DNA of 64,000 bases, from assembly GCF_000721105.1 (NCBI RefSeq), contig NZ_JOEV01000009.1, positions 1 to 64,000 of the forward strand, written 5' to 3'. A model generated the notes under the pieces. It ran no database searches. It saw nothing but the letters and a program-made list of their open reading frames with translations, and was not told the DNA's origin. The position numbers and the translations under genes are program-made. This document shows, piece after piece, positions 1 to 10,100 of the stretch. Numbering within the stretch: the first letter of the stretch is position 1; each line of letters opens with the position of its first letter. The stretch comes from Streptomyces cellulosae (GTDB taxonomy: Bacteria; Actinomycetota; Actinomycetes; Streptomycetales; Streptomycetaceae).

Positions 1-84
1 GGTCAGGGGCAGGCCTACGGCTATCCGCAGCAGCCCGGACAGACCCCGCCCCCACCCCCTCCCCCGGCCCCGCCGCAGCAGTAG
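1..84 (+). CDS. C-terminal end of a proline-rich protein (partial)
   Basis: Only the last 27 codons lie in the window, ending in TAG at 82-84. The tail is made of Gly, Gln, Tyr and Pro, with a run of eight prolines close to the end. Such tails are common in Streptomyces membrane or secreted proteins with disordered termini, but nothing here gives a function. The gene is convergent with ribF and is separated from it by a strong hairpin. Confidence 0.6.
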   Translation, partial: GQGQAYGYPQQPGQTPPPPPPPAPPQQ

Positions 85-107
85 CTCCCAGCCCCCCGGG
101 CCATGAA

Positions 108-146
108 CGAAGGGCGGCCGGTGCCCGAGGCACCGGCCGCCCTTCG
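108..146. terminator. Bidirectional hairpin between the proline-rich gene and ribF
   Basis: A perfect 18-bp stem with a 3-base loop lies between two convergent stop codons. It has no obvious U-tract, as is usual for Streptomyces terminators. It would serve both the rightward gene ending at 84 and the leftward ribF ending at 170. Confidence 0.75.
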
Positions 147-169
147 ACGTCCCGCAGAGGGACCGGGAC

Positions 170-1120
170 CTACCCGGCCTCCCCCGCGACCAATTCCCGG
201 CACCGCTTCACGTCCTCCGCCATCTGCACCAGCAGCGCGTCCAACGTGTCGAACTTCGCCTGTCCGCGCACGAACGCCAGGAAGTCGACGGCGACATGCA
301 GGCCGTACAGGTCGAGGCCGACGCGGTCGATGGCGTACGCCTCCACCGTGCGCTCGGTGCCGTCGAACTGCGGGTTCGTGCCGACGGAGATCGCCGCCGG
401 CATCGCCTCGCCGTCCACGTGCAGCCAGCCCGCGTAGACGCCGTCGGCGGGGATCGCGGTGTGCGGGAGGGTCTCGACGTTGGCCGTCGGGAAACCGAGT
501 TCACGCCCGCGCTGGGCACCGCGGACGACCACGCCCTCCACCCGGTGCGGCCGGCCCAGGATCTCGGCGGCGCCCTCGACATCCCCCTCGGCGACCAGGC
601 GCCGGGTCAGGGTCGAGGAGAACGGCTCGCCGCCGCCCGCCTCGCCGCGCACGTACAGATCGACGACCTCGACCTCGAAGTCGTACACCTGGCCCTGCTC
701 GACGAGGAACTCCACGTTGCCCGCGGCCTTGTGGCCGAAGCGGAAGTTGGGGCCCTCGACGACCGCCTTGGCGTGCAGCTTGTCGACGAGGACCTTGACG
801 ACGAAGTCGGCCGGCGAGAGCTTCGAGAACTCGGTGGTGAAGGGGAGGATCAGGACGGCGTCCACGCCCAGCTCCGCCATCAGCTCGGCGCGGCGGTGGT
901 GCGGGGCCAGCAGCGGCGGGTGGCTGCCCGGGCGCACGACCTCGCTGGGGTGCGGGTCGAAGGTGACGACCACGGACGGAACGCCCAGCTCACGCGCGCG
1001 TTCCACGGCATGCCTGATGATCAGCTGGTGTCCGCGGTGCACTCCGTCGTAGGACCCGATGGTGACGACGCTGCGCCCCCAGTCCTGGGGAATGTCCTCC
1101 AAGCCACGCCAGCGCTGCAC
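170..1120 (-). CDS. ribF: Bifunctional riboflavin kinase / FMN adenylyltransferase
   Basis: This cytoplasmic enzyme of about 316 residues phosphorylates riboflavin to FMN and then adenylates FMN to FAD. The N-terminal nucleotidyltransferase half carries GSYDGVHRGH near residues 22-31, the HxGH-like nucleotide-binding motif of FAD synthetases. The C-terminal flavokinase half carries GRELGFPTANV, whose PTAN segment binds metal and ATP. An in-frame ATG lies seven codons upstream, but the GTG at 1120 has a GAGGAG about eight bases before it and gives the N-terminus MQRWRGLEDIPQ, which fits the family better. No FMN riboswitch is apparent upstream. It is transcribed leftwards after the STAND NTPase gene, with a 166-bp gap. 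Confidence 0.95.
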   Translation of the reverse strand: MQRWRGLEDIPQDWGRSVVTIGSYDGVHRGHQLIIRHAVERARELGVPSVVVTFDPHPSEVVRPGSHPPLLAPHHRRAELMAELGVDAVLILPFTTEFSKLSPADFVVKVLVDKLHAKAVVEGPNFRFGHKAAGNVEFLVEQGQVYDFEVEVVDLYVRGEAGGGEPFSSTLTRRLVAEGDVEGAAEILGRPHRVEGVVVRGAQRGRELGFPTANVETLPHTAIPADGVYAGWLHVDGEAMPAAISVGTNPQFDGTERTVEAYAIDRVGLDLYGLHVAVDFLAFVRGQAKFDTLDALLVQMAEDVKRCRELVAGEAG

Positions 1121-1286
1121 TGTGACCGCTCCTCGTCGCATCCTCGCCGAACCCGAACCCGTGTCCGTCGCTCTGCCTGTTACGCAGGTCTAAGGGTGCC
1201 ATGCCGGGTGCCCCGGCCCGGCATCGGCATGGGGGCTGTGACCCGGCGCACGTGCCCGGCCACGCGGGAGGGGTGCACGGGCTCCC

Positions 1287-4200
1287 TCACGCGGGCACGG
1301 GGACGCCCGCCAGGTTCTCGATCGTCCGACGTGCGCTGGGCCCCACCACCACCGCCCACTCCTGAGGCGTCTCGGTCAGCCAGCCGGCCACCCGCGCGGC
1401 GAAGCCGGGAACGTGTCGTCCCAGGTCGACGAGGTCGCGGTCGAAGCGGGTCGCGCCCTCCGGCGTGCGGACGAGGAGGAGACCGGTGCGGTGGACCAGG
1501 CCGCGGGCGACCAGAGGGTCGTCGTCGCGGGAGGCCGCCGCGTGCAGTACGGCGATCAGGACGGACAGGTCTCGTTCATGGGCCAGGAGGAGTTCGAGGA
1601 GTTCCTGGCGCACGGGGCGGGAGACGGGGGTGCCGGGGGCGGCGAGTACGGCCGCGAGGGCCGCCCGCGCCTGCTCCGGACCACCGTCCAGCAGTCCGGT
1701 GACCAGCGGGAGGAGGACCGTCCGGGCGGCGGGCCCGTGCTCCAGACACCGGTCGACGTACGCGGCGACGTGCACGGCGGCTTCCGGGCGGCGCTCGACC
1801 GCCTCCCGCACCAGGGCGGCGGCCCGGCGGCCCAGGGCGGGCGTGGTGACGTCGGCGAGGGTACGCAGGGCCTCCCCGGGCTCCGGGCGGCACAGCCGGG
1901 CACGGAAGGCGTCGAGGATCTGTTCGGGGTGGGTCGTGAGGGCGGGGACCAGCGCGCTCGGCGGGAGTTGCGGGTCGCCGGCCACGAAGTGCCCGAGCGC
2001 CTGCGGGAGATGACGGGCCCGGGTGTGCGGATCCCGGACCAGCAGGGCGAGTGCGCCGCCGTGCACAGCACCGTCGTCGGGGCGGGCGAGCAGGGCGAGG
2101 GCGGCATGACGCAGCAGTGCGCGGTCGGCCTCGGTGCGTACGTGCGGGGCGGCTCGCAGCCCGTACGCCACCGCCGCGCTCCGCCGCGCGGACCGCTCGT
2201 CGTGCGCCCACCGGTCGACGGCCCGGCAGATCGCCGGCGGTTCGTCCTCCGCGAGGACCGCGAGCAGCTCGTCCGCACGCGGGTGCGCACCGGCCACCAG
2301 TGCCTCCGTGAGGTCGTCCGGGGCGCGGTGCCGGTGGGTGTGCAGCAGCGCCTGCGCGGCCTTCGCGACGGTCGCGTCCGGGGTCGCGGGCAACGGCCGC
2401 TCGTCCTCGAACCAGCGGGTGAGCTGCGGTTGTACGGCGATGGGGTCGGCGGTGAGCAGCCGGGCCACTGCGTCCAGGAACCGTGGGCCTTCCTCGTGCG
2501 GGGGTCCGTCGGCGAGGACGAGCCGCCGGAGGAGGTCGAGGCGGGTCTCCGCCGGGAGCGGCAGGGCCGTCCAGAAGTCGGGGCCGAACTCCGCGGGCAT
2601 GGGTCGTCGCTGCTGCCGCCAGGTGACGATCCGGTCGGTGAGCAGGCGCAGCACGGCGGTGTACGGCGTCGCGTCGGGGACGCGTCTCAGGGCGCCGGTG
2701 AGGAGGCGGGTGGCCCACCAGGAGTCCGGGTCGACGTCGAGCGCGTACACCAACTCCTCCAGGCGGAGGGCCAGTTGCGGGGTGCCGTGCTGGCGGGCGA
2801 GGAGCAGCAGAGCCTCGAGGACGGGGCCGATGCGGTGCTGCGGGACGGGTGTGAGGGGCTCGGCGGGCGCGGTGCCGGGTGAGTGGCTGCGGCGACGGTG
2901 GACCAGGGCGCGCAGGGCCTCGTCCAGGTCGAGGTGCATGCCCTGGATCCAGTCGGCGAGTTCCTCGTGGGCGAAGCGGTAGCCGGTGCCGGCGGGGACG
3001 AGGAGGCCCTCGGCGAGGACGGCGGACGCCCAGCCGGTGCCGCCGCCGAGCCGCGCGGGGGCCGTGCCCCAGGGGAACACCGCCTCGAACGACCCCCGGT
3101 CCACTTCCCCGTGGCCGAGGCCGAGACTGCGGCGGGCGGCCTCGTGGACCTGGCCGGAGACCTTCGCGGCGAGGCGGCGTACGGCGCCGCCGCGCAGGCC
3201 GCGTTCGGCGGCGAGACGGACGGCGATACGGAGACAGATCAGGTCGAGGTACGCGGAGAAGACGTCGTTCCTGTCGACGTTTCCGGCGAGGGTTCCGTCG
3301 ACGTTTCCGGCGAGGGCTCGGTCTTCGCCGCCGACGAGGGTTCCGTCGACGCCGCCGACGAGGGTTCTGTGGATGCTTCCGTCCACCTCGACGTGGGCGT
3401 GGGGCCCGTCGGGGAGGGCGGCGCAGATCTCCGAGAGGAGGCGGAGGGTGAGGGGATGCCGGGCATCAGGGGCGGCGAGGGCGTGCTCGGGGATGCGGTA
3501 GCGCGCGCGGGCCTGGCGGGCCTCGTCCTCGTCCAGGTCGCCGAGGTCTACCCGGGGCGGGAACGGCCGAGGTGTCTCGCCCTGGCCGTTCCCGCCCTCC
3601 CAAGGGGCTGCCGCCCCCGGCCCCTCGCTCAGCGGCTTTCCGGGAACGTGCAGCAGGTCCGCCGGAAACCGGGCCCCCGCTCCCTCCCAGTACTCCTCGC
3701 GGCATGCCACCACCAGCCGGGCCCCCGTCTCCCGCAGCCAGGTGGCCGTCCCGTCGGTCCAGTCGGTGAGTCGGTGGGCGAGGACCGGAGGCATCTCCTC
3801 CGGGCCGTCCAGGAGGAGCAGGAGGGGTCGGCCGGCGGTGCGGGAGACACGGGCCAGCCGGTCAGGGGTGAGGTCACCGAGCTCGGCGGGCGGCACGGTC
3901 CGCGAGGCCGCGACGATCCTCGCGGCCCGGTCCACCGCCCGACGCGCCGCGTCCGCGACCGAGCGGTCACCGTCCTCGAGATCGGCTCCTCGCAGCCACA
4001 GCGTGGGCGCCGGTTCCCTTCTCCACTGCCGCCGCCCGGCCAGGGCCGCGAGCTCGGTCGTACGCCCGGTCCCCGGATCCCCGACCAGCCCGAGCACAGC
4101 AGCCGCACCGCGCTCGAACGCCCCGAACTCGGCAGCGGTGACGCCACGCTCGACGGGCTCCGCACCACCGGCCGCCACCGGCCCGTCCTGTCCCACCGAC

Positions 4201-4943
4201 GTGGCCGTCAGTTCCAGCACGCCCGCCAGGTTGAGGTCGGCGCCGTAGGCGGGGACCGTGGCCGCGTTCTCGGTGAGGAGGGCGGCGAGGGGGCCGTCCT
4301 GGTCCGGGCGCAGGGGGAGGGCGAAGCCGGCGTCCCGGTGGCCGTTGTGCAGAGCCGTGCCGAGGACGCCGATCACCGCGCCGGTCGTGGCGTCGAGGAC
4401 CGGTCCACCGGCGGCCCCGCCACCCCGCCGCAGCGCGTCCCGCCCCGCCGTCCCGATCGCCAACTCCAGTACGTCGTCCAGAAGATGGAAGCCCGCCGTG
4501 GCGGTGTACGTCGCACCGGCCGAGCCCAGGACCCGTGCCTCACGCCAGCACCCGGCCGGGACCCTGACATAGCTCCCGGTCTCGACCCGGTCCCGCACGG
4601 TCACGGGGAGCGGGTCCACGTCGAGCCCCTCGGTGCGTACGAGCGCCAGGCCCAGCTCGGGCAGCGGCGTCACATCGTCGGCGGTCACGACGCAGCCGCG
4701 GTCCCCGGCGTGCAGGAAGAGCCGCGGCAGGCCGTCGACGGTCTCGTGGCCGGTGATGAGCGTGCCGTGGTGGTCGGCCAGGAAACCGGTGCCCCGGGGA
4801 CGGCCGCCGAGGTCATGGATGCGTACGAGGGCTTCCTCACGCCCGGGGCCCTCCCCCGGCCGAGGCGGCAGTGCGACGTCACCGGCCCGCGCCGCCCCCG
4901 CGGCCTCGTCGGCGTCCCCGGTCCGCCGGCCCTGTCCCGCCAT
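1287..4943 (-). CDS. STAND-type NTPase with an inactive trypsin-like N-terminal domain
   Basis: A protein of 1218 residues, starting at ATG 4943 after GGGAGG; the longer frame to 5075 lacks a ribosome site. Residues about 35-220 resemble a chymotrypsin-fold protease: GTGFLADHHGTLITGHE supplies a histidine (H66), but the expected aspartate is G98 (LGLALVR) and the nucleophile position in GxAGGPV is A178. Residues about 260-520 form a P-loop NTPase. The Walker A is GDPGTGRTT (288-296), with arginine replacing the usual lysine. LLLLLDGPEE serves as Walker B, LVVACREEYW is a NACHT/STAND-like sensor region, and HPLTLRLLSEI lies near the winged helix. The remaining roughly 600 residues are Leu/Arg-rich helical repeats. 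This architecture is that of signal-transducing NTPases of the NLR type, but no role can be assigned from sequence. Confidence 0.75.
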   Translation of the reverse strand: MAGQGRRTGDADEAAGAARAGDVALPPRPGEGPGREEALVRIHDLGGRPRGTGFLADHHGTLITGHETVDGLPRLFLHAGDRGCVVTADDVTPLPELGLALVRTEGLDVDPLPVTVRDRVETGSYVRVPAGCWREARVLGSAGATYTATAGFHLLDDVLELAIGTAGRDALRRGGGAAGGPVLDATTGAVIGVLGTALHNGHRDAGFALPLRPDQDGPLAALLTENAATVPAYGADLNLAGVLELTATSVGQDGPVAAGGAEPVERGVTAAEFGAFERGAAAVLGLVGDPGTGRTTELAALAGRRQWRREPAPTLWLRGADLEDGDRSVADAARRAVDRAARIVAASRTVPPAELGDLTPDRLARVSRTAGRPLLLLLDGPEEMPPVLAHRLTDWTDGTATWLRETGARLVVACREEYWEGAGARFPADLLHVPGKPLSEGPGAAAPWEGGNGQGETPRPFPPRVDLGDLDEDEARQARARYRIPEHALAAPDARHPLTLRLLSEICAALPDGPHAHVEVDGSIHRTLVGGVDGTLVGGEDRALAGNVDGTLAGNVDRNDVFSAYLDLICLRIAVRLAAERGLRGGAVRRLAAKVSGQVHEAARRSLGLGHGEVDRGSFEAVFPWGTAPARLGGGTGWASAVLAEGLLVPAGTGYRFAHEELADWIQGMHLDLDEALRALVHRRRSHSPGTAPAEPLTPVPQHRIGPVLEALLLLARQHGTPQLALRLEELVYALDVDPDSWWATRLLTGALRRVPDATPYTAVLRLLTDRIVTWRQQRRPMPAEFGPDFWTALPLPAETRLDLLRRLVLADGPPHEEGPRFLDAVARLLTADPIAVQPQLTRWFEDERPLPATPDATVAKAAQALLHTHRHRAPDDLTEALVAGAHPRADELLAVLAEDEPPAICRAVDRWAHDERSARRSAAVAYGLRAAPHVRTEADRALLRHAALALLARPDDGAVHGGALALLVRDPHTRARHLPQALGHFVAGDPQLPPSALVPALTTHPEQILDAFRARLCRPEPGEALRTLADVTTPALGRRAAALVREAVERRPEAAVHVAAYVDRCLEHGPAARTVLLPLVTGLLDGGPEQARAALAAVLAAPGTPVSRPVRQELLELLLAHERDLSVLIAVLHAAASRDDDPLVARGLVHRTGLLLVRTPEGATRFDRDLVDLGRHVPGFAARVAGWLTETPQEWAVVVGPSARRTIENLAGVPVPA
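3273..3368. repeat. Four 24-bp tandem repeats inside the STAND NTPase gene
   Basis: Four imperfect 24-bp units lie head to tail and keep the reading frame, each coding for eight residues of the pattern (V/E)D-(G/R)-x-L-(V/A)-G-(G/N). They sit just after the NTPase core in a surface-type linker. Copy number in such in-frame repeats often varies between strains. Confidence 0.8.
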
Positions 4944-5149
4944 GGTCGAACCTCCCCGCCGTACGCATGCGCGTCTCCCGTCCACACACAGGTGCCTGTT
5001 CTCGACGGTAGGCGGGGGATGATCAGCCGGAAAGATCGCGTGGCGAACGCGCCCCCTTCCGCTCCCCCGGTTCACTCCGAGCGCCTGCCCGGACGGGTGA
5101 ATGGACGGGGGGCGTTGGATACACCCTAGGTGGGGGAACCGAGGGGGGA

Positions 5150-5193
5150 CCGTGGAGCGGCGGCAGGGACGACCCCGTGACGCCGCTCCACGG
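5150..5193. terminator. Hairpin downstream of truB
   Basis: A perfect 13-bp stem (CCGTGGAGCGGCG and its complement) with an 18-base loop lies 30 bases past the truB stop, on the leftward side. It probably ends the rimP-to-truB transcript ahead of the STAND NTPase gene. Confidence 0.55.
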
Positions 5194-5222
5194 GCGGATG
5201 CCCGACGAACCTCGTGCCGGTC

Positions 5223-6128
5223 TCAGCCGAAGACAGCCAGGCTCTTCGCCTTGCCCTTCTGCTCCTCGACGAGGGCCAGGAAGACACCGTCGGGATCGAA
5301 GACCGCCACGGCGCCCTTGCCGACGTACTCCTCCGGCATGTCGAGCCGGACCCCGTTCGTCAGCAGCCGGGCCCGTCTGGCGTCCACGTCCCAGCGGGGG
5401 AACGCGGCCCCGGCGGCCTCGGCGACCGGCATCACCGTCAGGTCCTGCTGGAGCTGGTCCAGGGTCCTCGCGGAGTCCAGCTTGTAGGGGCCGACCCGGG
5501 TGCGCCGCAGTGCCGTGAGGTGTCCGCCGACGCCCAGGCCGGCGCCGAGGTCACGGGCCAGGGCGCGGATGTAGGTGCCGGACGAGCAGGTCACCGACAC
5601 CACCAGGTCGAGCACCGGGGTGCCGTCCTCGGCGACGGCGTCCCTGATGTCGTACACCGCGAAGGAGGAGACCGTGACCGGGCGGGCCGGGATCTCGAAC
5701 TCCTCGCCCTCCCGCGCCCGCTTGTAGGAGCGGACTCCGTCGATCTTGATGGCGCTCACCTTGGACGGCACCTGCATGATCTCGCCGGACAACTCGGCGA
5801 CCCCGGCGTCGATGGCGTCGCGGGTGACCTTCGAGGCGTCGGCCGACCCCGTGATCTCGCCCTCGGCGTCGTCGGTCAGGGTCGTCTGGCCCAGGCGGAT
5901 CGTGCCCAGGTACTCCTTCTCGGTCAGCGCGAGGTGCCCGAGGAGCTTGGTCGCCCTCTCGATGCCGAGGACGAGCACGCCCGTCGCCATGGGGTCGAGG
6001 GTTCCGGCGTGGCCGACGCGACGGGTCCGGGCGATCCCGCGCATCTTGGCCACGACGTCGTGCGAAGTGAAGCCCGACGGCTTGTCGACGATGACAAGGC
6101 CGTCGGGCGTCCGGTTCTTCTGGGTCAT
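5223..6128 (-). CDS. truB: tRNA pseudouridine-55 synthase
   Basis: This 301-residue enzyme isomerises U55 to pseudouridine in the T-loop of tRNAs. The conserved GHAGTLDPMATGVL block near residues 39-52 contains the catalytic aspartate, D45. DGLVIVDKPSGFTSHDVV near the N-terminus is the other family signature, and a PUA-like tail follows. The start ATG overlaps the rbfA stop as ATGA, so the two genes are translationally coupled. Confidence 0.96.
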   Translation of the reverse strand: MTQKNRTPDGLVIVDKPSGFTSHDVVAKMRGIARTRRVGHAGTLDPMATGVLVLGIERATKLLGHLALTEKEYLGTIRLGQTTLTDDAEGEITGSADASKVTRDAIDAGVAELSGEIMQVPSKVSAIKIDGVRSYKRAREGEEFEIPARPVTVSSFAVYDIRDAVAEDGTPVLDLVVSVTCSSGTYIRALARDLGAGLGVGGHLTALRRTRVGPYKLDSARTLDQLQQDLTVMPVAEAAGAAFPRWDVDARRARLLTNGVRLDMPEEYVGKGAVAVFDPDGVFLALVEEQKGKAKSLAVFG

Positions 6129-6571
6129 TCGGCGGCGTCGTCCTCGTCCTCGCCCGGCTTCCTGTACGGGTCCGCGTCACCGGCGTAGGTGGCGCCGGCC
6201 GAGACCTCGCGCACCTTCTCGTCGGACTGGCGTGCCTTGTCGAGGAGGTCGTCGATGGTCTTGGCGGTGTCGGGCAGCGCGTCGGCCACGAAGGTCAGCG
6301 TCGGCGTGAACTTCACGCCCGCCGCCGCGCCGACCGCGCTGCGGAGCACGCCCTTGGCGCTCTCCAGTCCGGCGGCCGCGGCCGCCCGCTCCTCGTCGTC
6401 CCCGTACACCGTGTAGAAGACGGTCGCCTCCCGCAGGTCACCCGTGACCCGGGTGTCCGTGATGGTGACGTTCGAGCCGAGCCGCGGGTCCTTGATCCCG
6501 CGCAGCAGCTTCTGGGCCACCACCTCTCGGATGAGGTCCGCCAGCCTCTTGGCACGCGCGTTGTCGGCCAC
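6125..6571 (-). CDS. rbfA: Ribosome-binding factor A
   Basis: RbfA is a small KH-fold factor that binds the 30S subunit and is needed for late 16S rRNA maturation. The 148-residue product has the typical N-terminus (ARAKRLADLIREVVAQKL), the segment DPRLGSNVTITDTRVTGDL and an acidic C-terminal extension, common in actinobacteria. The start has GGGAG six bases upstream. It overlaps truB by four bases. Confidence 0.95.
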   Translation of the reverse strand: MADNARAKRLADLIREVVAQKLLRGIKDPRLGSNVTITDTRVTGDLREATVFYTVYGDDEERAAAAAGLESAKGVLRSAVGAAAGVKFTPTLTFVADALPDTAKTIDDLLDKARQSDEKVREVSAGATYAGDADPYRKPGEDEDDAAE

Positions 6572-6668
6572 TGGTCGTCTCCCGTTCTTCCTGTTCCACG
6601 TTCAGAAAATCTCGTCGCCGAGATCTGCGAAATCTCATCGCCGACATCTGGTCGCCGATGCGCTGCTC

Positions 6669-6962
6669 CTAGTCGTCGTCGCCGTGGAACCGCCGTCTGA
6701 CGGACAGCAGTTCCACCTCGGGGCGGCCGGCGACCAGCCGCTCGCACCGGTCCAGTACGTCGGTGATGTGCCCCGCGTCGCCGGACACCACGGCCAGGCC
6801 GATGACCGTCCGGCGATGGAGGTCCATGTGATCCACCTCGGCCGCGCTCACCGCGTACTTGCGCTGGAGCTCGGCGACGATGGGGCGGACGACGGAGCGC
6901 TTCTCCTTCAGCGACCGTACGTCGCCGAGGAGGAGGTCGAAGGACAGCGTCCCCACATACAT
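6669..6962 (-). CDS. DUF503 (YlxP-like) protein
   Basis: A 97-residue conserved protein starting MYVGTLSFDLLLGDV and containing SLKEKRSVVRPIVAEL, the signature of the DUF503/YlxP family. YlxP proteins are found next to infB and rbfA in many Gram-positive bacteria and are thought to act in ribosome assembly, but no reaction is known. The start at ATG 6962 matches the family start; an upstream ATG at 7013 adds 17 unrelated residues and lacks a ribosome site. The ribosome site at 6962 is also weak. Confidence 0.85.
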   Translation of the reverse strand: MYVGTLSFDLLLGDVRSLKEKRSVVRPIVAELQRKYAVSAAEVDHMDLHRRTVIGLAVVSGDAGHITDVLDRCERLVAGRPEVELLSVRRRFHGDDD

Positions 6963-7046
6963 GTGTGCAACCGGTTCACCCGCCGGTACGGGATCGATGG
7001 CCCCGCCATCCACGTGGCAGGGACATCAGAACCGTACAACGAACGG

Positions 7047-7090
7047 CCGGGGCCGATCGACGGAAATTACTCTCCGTCGACCGGCCCCGG
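7047..7090. terminator. Hairpin after infB
   Basis: An 18-bp stem with one mismatch and an 8-base AT-rich loop lies 27 bases beyond the infB stop and upstream of the DUF503 gene. It could terminate or partially attenuate the nusA-infB transcript before DUF503, rbfA and truB. Confidence 0.6.
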
Positions 7091-7117
7091 ACCGGACCGT
7101 CCCGGAAGCCCGAGCGC

Positions 7118-10100
7118 TTACGCGCGCGGCTTCTCGCGCATCTCGTACGTCGCGATGACGTCGTCGACCTTGATGTCGTTGAAGTTTCCGAGGTTGATAC
7201 CGCCCTCGAAGCCTTCGCGGATCTCGGTGACGTCGTCCTTGAAGCGGCGCAGACCGGAGATGGTGAGGCTCTCCGCGACCACCTTGCCGTCGCGGATGAG
7301 GCGCGCCTTGGTGTTGCGCTTGACCTCGCCCGACCGGACCAGGACACCGGCGATGTTGCCCAGCTTGGACGACTTGAAGACCTCGCGGATCTCCGCCGTA
7401 CCGAGCTCGACCTCTTCGTACTCCGGCTTGAGCATGCCCTTGAGGGCCGCCTCGATCTCCTCGATCGCCTGGTAGATGACCGAGTAGTACCGGACGTCCA
7501 CGCCCTCGCGCTCGGCCATCTGCTGTGCCCGCCCGGCGGCGCGCACGTTGAAGCCGATCACGATGGCGTCGGAGCCCATCGCCAGGTCGATGTCGGACTC
7601 CGTGACCGCACCGACGCCGCGGTGCAGGACGCGGATGTCGACCTCTTCGCCGACGTCCAACTGGAGCAGAGAGGACTCGAGCGCCTCCACCGAACCGGAC
7701 GCGTCGCCCTTGATGATGAGGTTGAGTTCCTGCACCAGACCGGCCTTGAGGGCCTCGTCCAGGTTCTCCAGGGAGAACCGGACACCCCTGCGGGCGAAGT
7801 TGGCGTTCCGCTCACGAGCGGCGCGCTTCTCGGCGATCTGGCGGGCCGTACGGTCCTCGTCGACGACGAGGAAGTTGTCGCCGGCGCCCGGGACGTTGGT
7901 GAGACCGAGGACGAGGACCGGAGTCGACGGACCCGCCTCTTCCAGGTTGTCTCCCTTGTCGTCGAGCATCGCGCGGACACGGCCGTACGCGTCGCCGACC
8001 ACCATGGTGTCGCCGACCCGCAGGGTGCCTCGCTGGACCAGCACGGTGGCGACAGCACCGCGGCCACGGTCGAGACGCGACTCGATCGCAATACCCTGCG
8101 CGTCCTGCTCCGGGTTGGCCCGCAGGTCGAGCGAGGCGTCCGCGGTGAGGACCACGGCCTCCAGAAGTGCCTCGATGTTGAGGCCCTGCTTGGCGGAGAT
8201 GTCGACGAACATGGTGTCGCCGCCGTACTCCTCTGCCACCAGGCCGTACTCGGTCAGCTGACCGCGCACCTTGGTCGGGTCGGCACCCTCGACGTCGATC
8301 TTGTTGACCGCGACCACGATCGGCACGTCGGCCGCCTTGGCGTGGTTCAGCGCCTCGATCGTCTGGGGCATCACACCGTCGTTGGCCGCCACCACGAGGA
8401 TCGCGATGTCGGTCGACTTGGCACCACGGGCACGCATGGCGGTGAACGCCTCGTGACCCGGGGTGTCGATGAAGGTGATCTTGCGCTCTTCGTCGTTGAC
8501 CTGAGTCGTGACCTGGTACGCACCGATGTGCTGCGTGATACCGCCGGCCTCGCCCGCGACGACGTTCGTCTTGCGGATGGTGTCGAGGAGGCGGGTCTTA
8601 CCGTGGTCGACGTGACCCATGACGGTCACGACCGGCGGACGCGCGACGAGGAACTCCTCGCCACCCTCGTCCTCGCCGAACTCGATGTCGAAGGACTCGA
8701 GCAGCTCGCGGTCCTCCTCCTCGGGGCTGACGATCTCGAGGACGAAGTTCATCTCGTCCGCGAGGAGCTTCAGCGTCTCGTCGGAGACGGACTGCGTGGC
8801 AGTGACCATCTCGCCGAGGTTCATCATCACGCCGACGAGCGACGCCGGGTTGGCGCCGATCTTCTCCGCGAAGTCGGTGAGGGAGGCACCGCGCGACAGG
8901 CGGACGGACTGTCCGTTGCCGCGAGGCAGCATCACACCGCCGACCGACGGGGCCTGCATGGCCTCGTACTCCTGGCGCCTCTGCCGCTTCGACTTGCGAC
9001 CACGACGCGCGGGACCGCCGGGACGGCCGAAGGCGCCCTGCGTGCCACCACGGCCACCCGGACCACCGGGACGACCACCGAAGCCGGGACGACCGCCGCC
9101 ACCGCCACCGGGACCACCGGGACGACCGGCGAAGCCGCCGCCACCGCCACCGGGACCACCGGGACGACCGGCGAAGCCGCCGCCGCCACCGGGACCGGCC
9201 GGACGACCGGCGAAGCCGCCGCCACCGGGACGACCGCCGCCGCCACCGCCCGGACGACCGCCGCCGCCGGGACCGCGACCGCCGGGACCACCGCCACCGG
9301 GGCGGGGGCCGGCAGCCGGACGCTGCGGCATCATGCCGGGGTTCGGACGCGCACCGCCGGGACCACCGCCGGGACGCGGACCGCCGCCCTGCGGACGGGG
9401 CATACCACCCGGGGTGGGACGCGCGCCGCCCGGAGACTGCGGACGGGGACCGCCCGAAGCGCCCTGGGGACGCGGACCGCCGCCCTGGCCCTGCGGACGC
9501 GGAGCGCCGCCGGGGGCACCGGGGCCACCAGGACCGCCGGGCCGCGGGGCGCCGCCCGGACGGGGCGCCTGCGGGCGCGCCATGCCGGTGGAGCCACCGG
9601 AGGTGAAGGGGTTGTTGCCCGGACGCGGACCGGCCGGACGAGCACCGGGACGCGGCGACTGGCCACCCTGGCGCGGAGCGCCGGGACGCTCGCCACCACG
9701 GTCACTGCGGTCACTGCGGCCCTGGCCGCCCTGACCGGGACCACCCGGACGGGCACCCGGACGCGGCGCCTGGCCTGCCGGACGCGGAGCGCCCGGACGG
9801 GGGCCGGAGCCGGTGCCGGTACCAGAGCCGGAGGAGGCGGCCGGTGCGGCGGGAGCCGCCGGCGGTGCCGTGAACTCGGGCGTGGTCGGAGCCGGGGACG
9901 CCGGGGCGGGCCGCGGCGCGGGCTTCGGGCCCGGGGTGGGACGGGGGCCGGGAGCGGCCGGCGCGGCGGGAGCCGCGGGCGTCTCGGCGGCGGCCGGCTT
10001 GGGAGCCGGCGGGCGCGGGGCGGCCGGACGGGCGCCCTGCGCGGGAGAGGGGGCACCCGGCCTGGCCGGGGCAGCCTTGCGTGCGGGGGCGGACTTGCCG

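Noticed and set aside
2883..5129. Long open frame on the plus strand opposite the STAND NTPase gene
   Set aside because: It is the codon-position shadow of a GC-rich gene; no ribosome site or recognisable domain, and the minus-strand frame has clear motifs.
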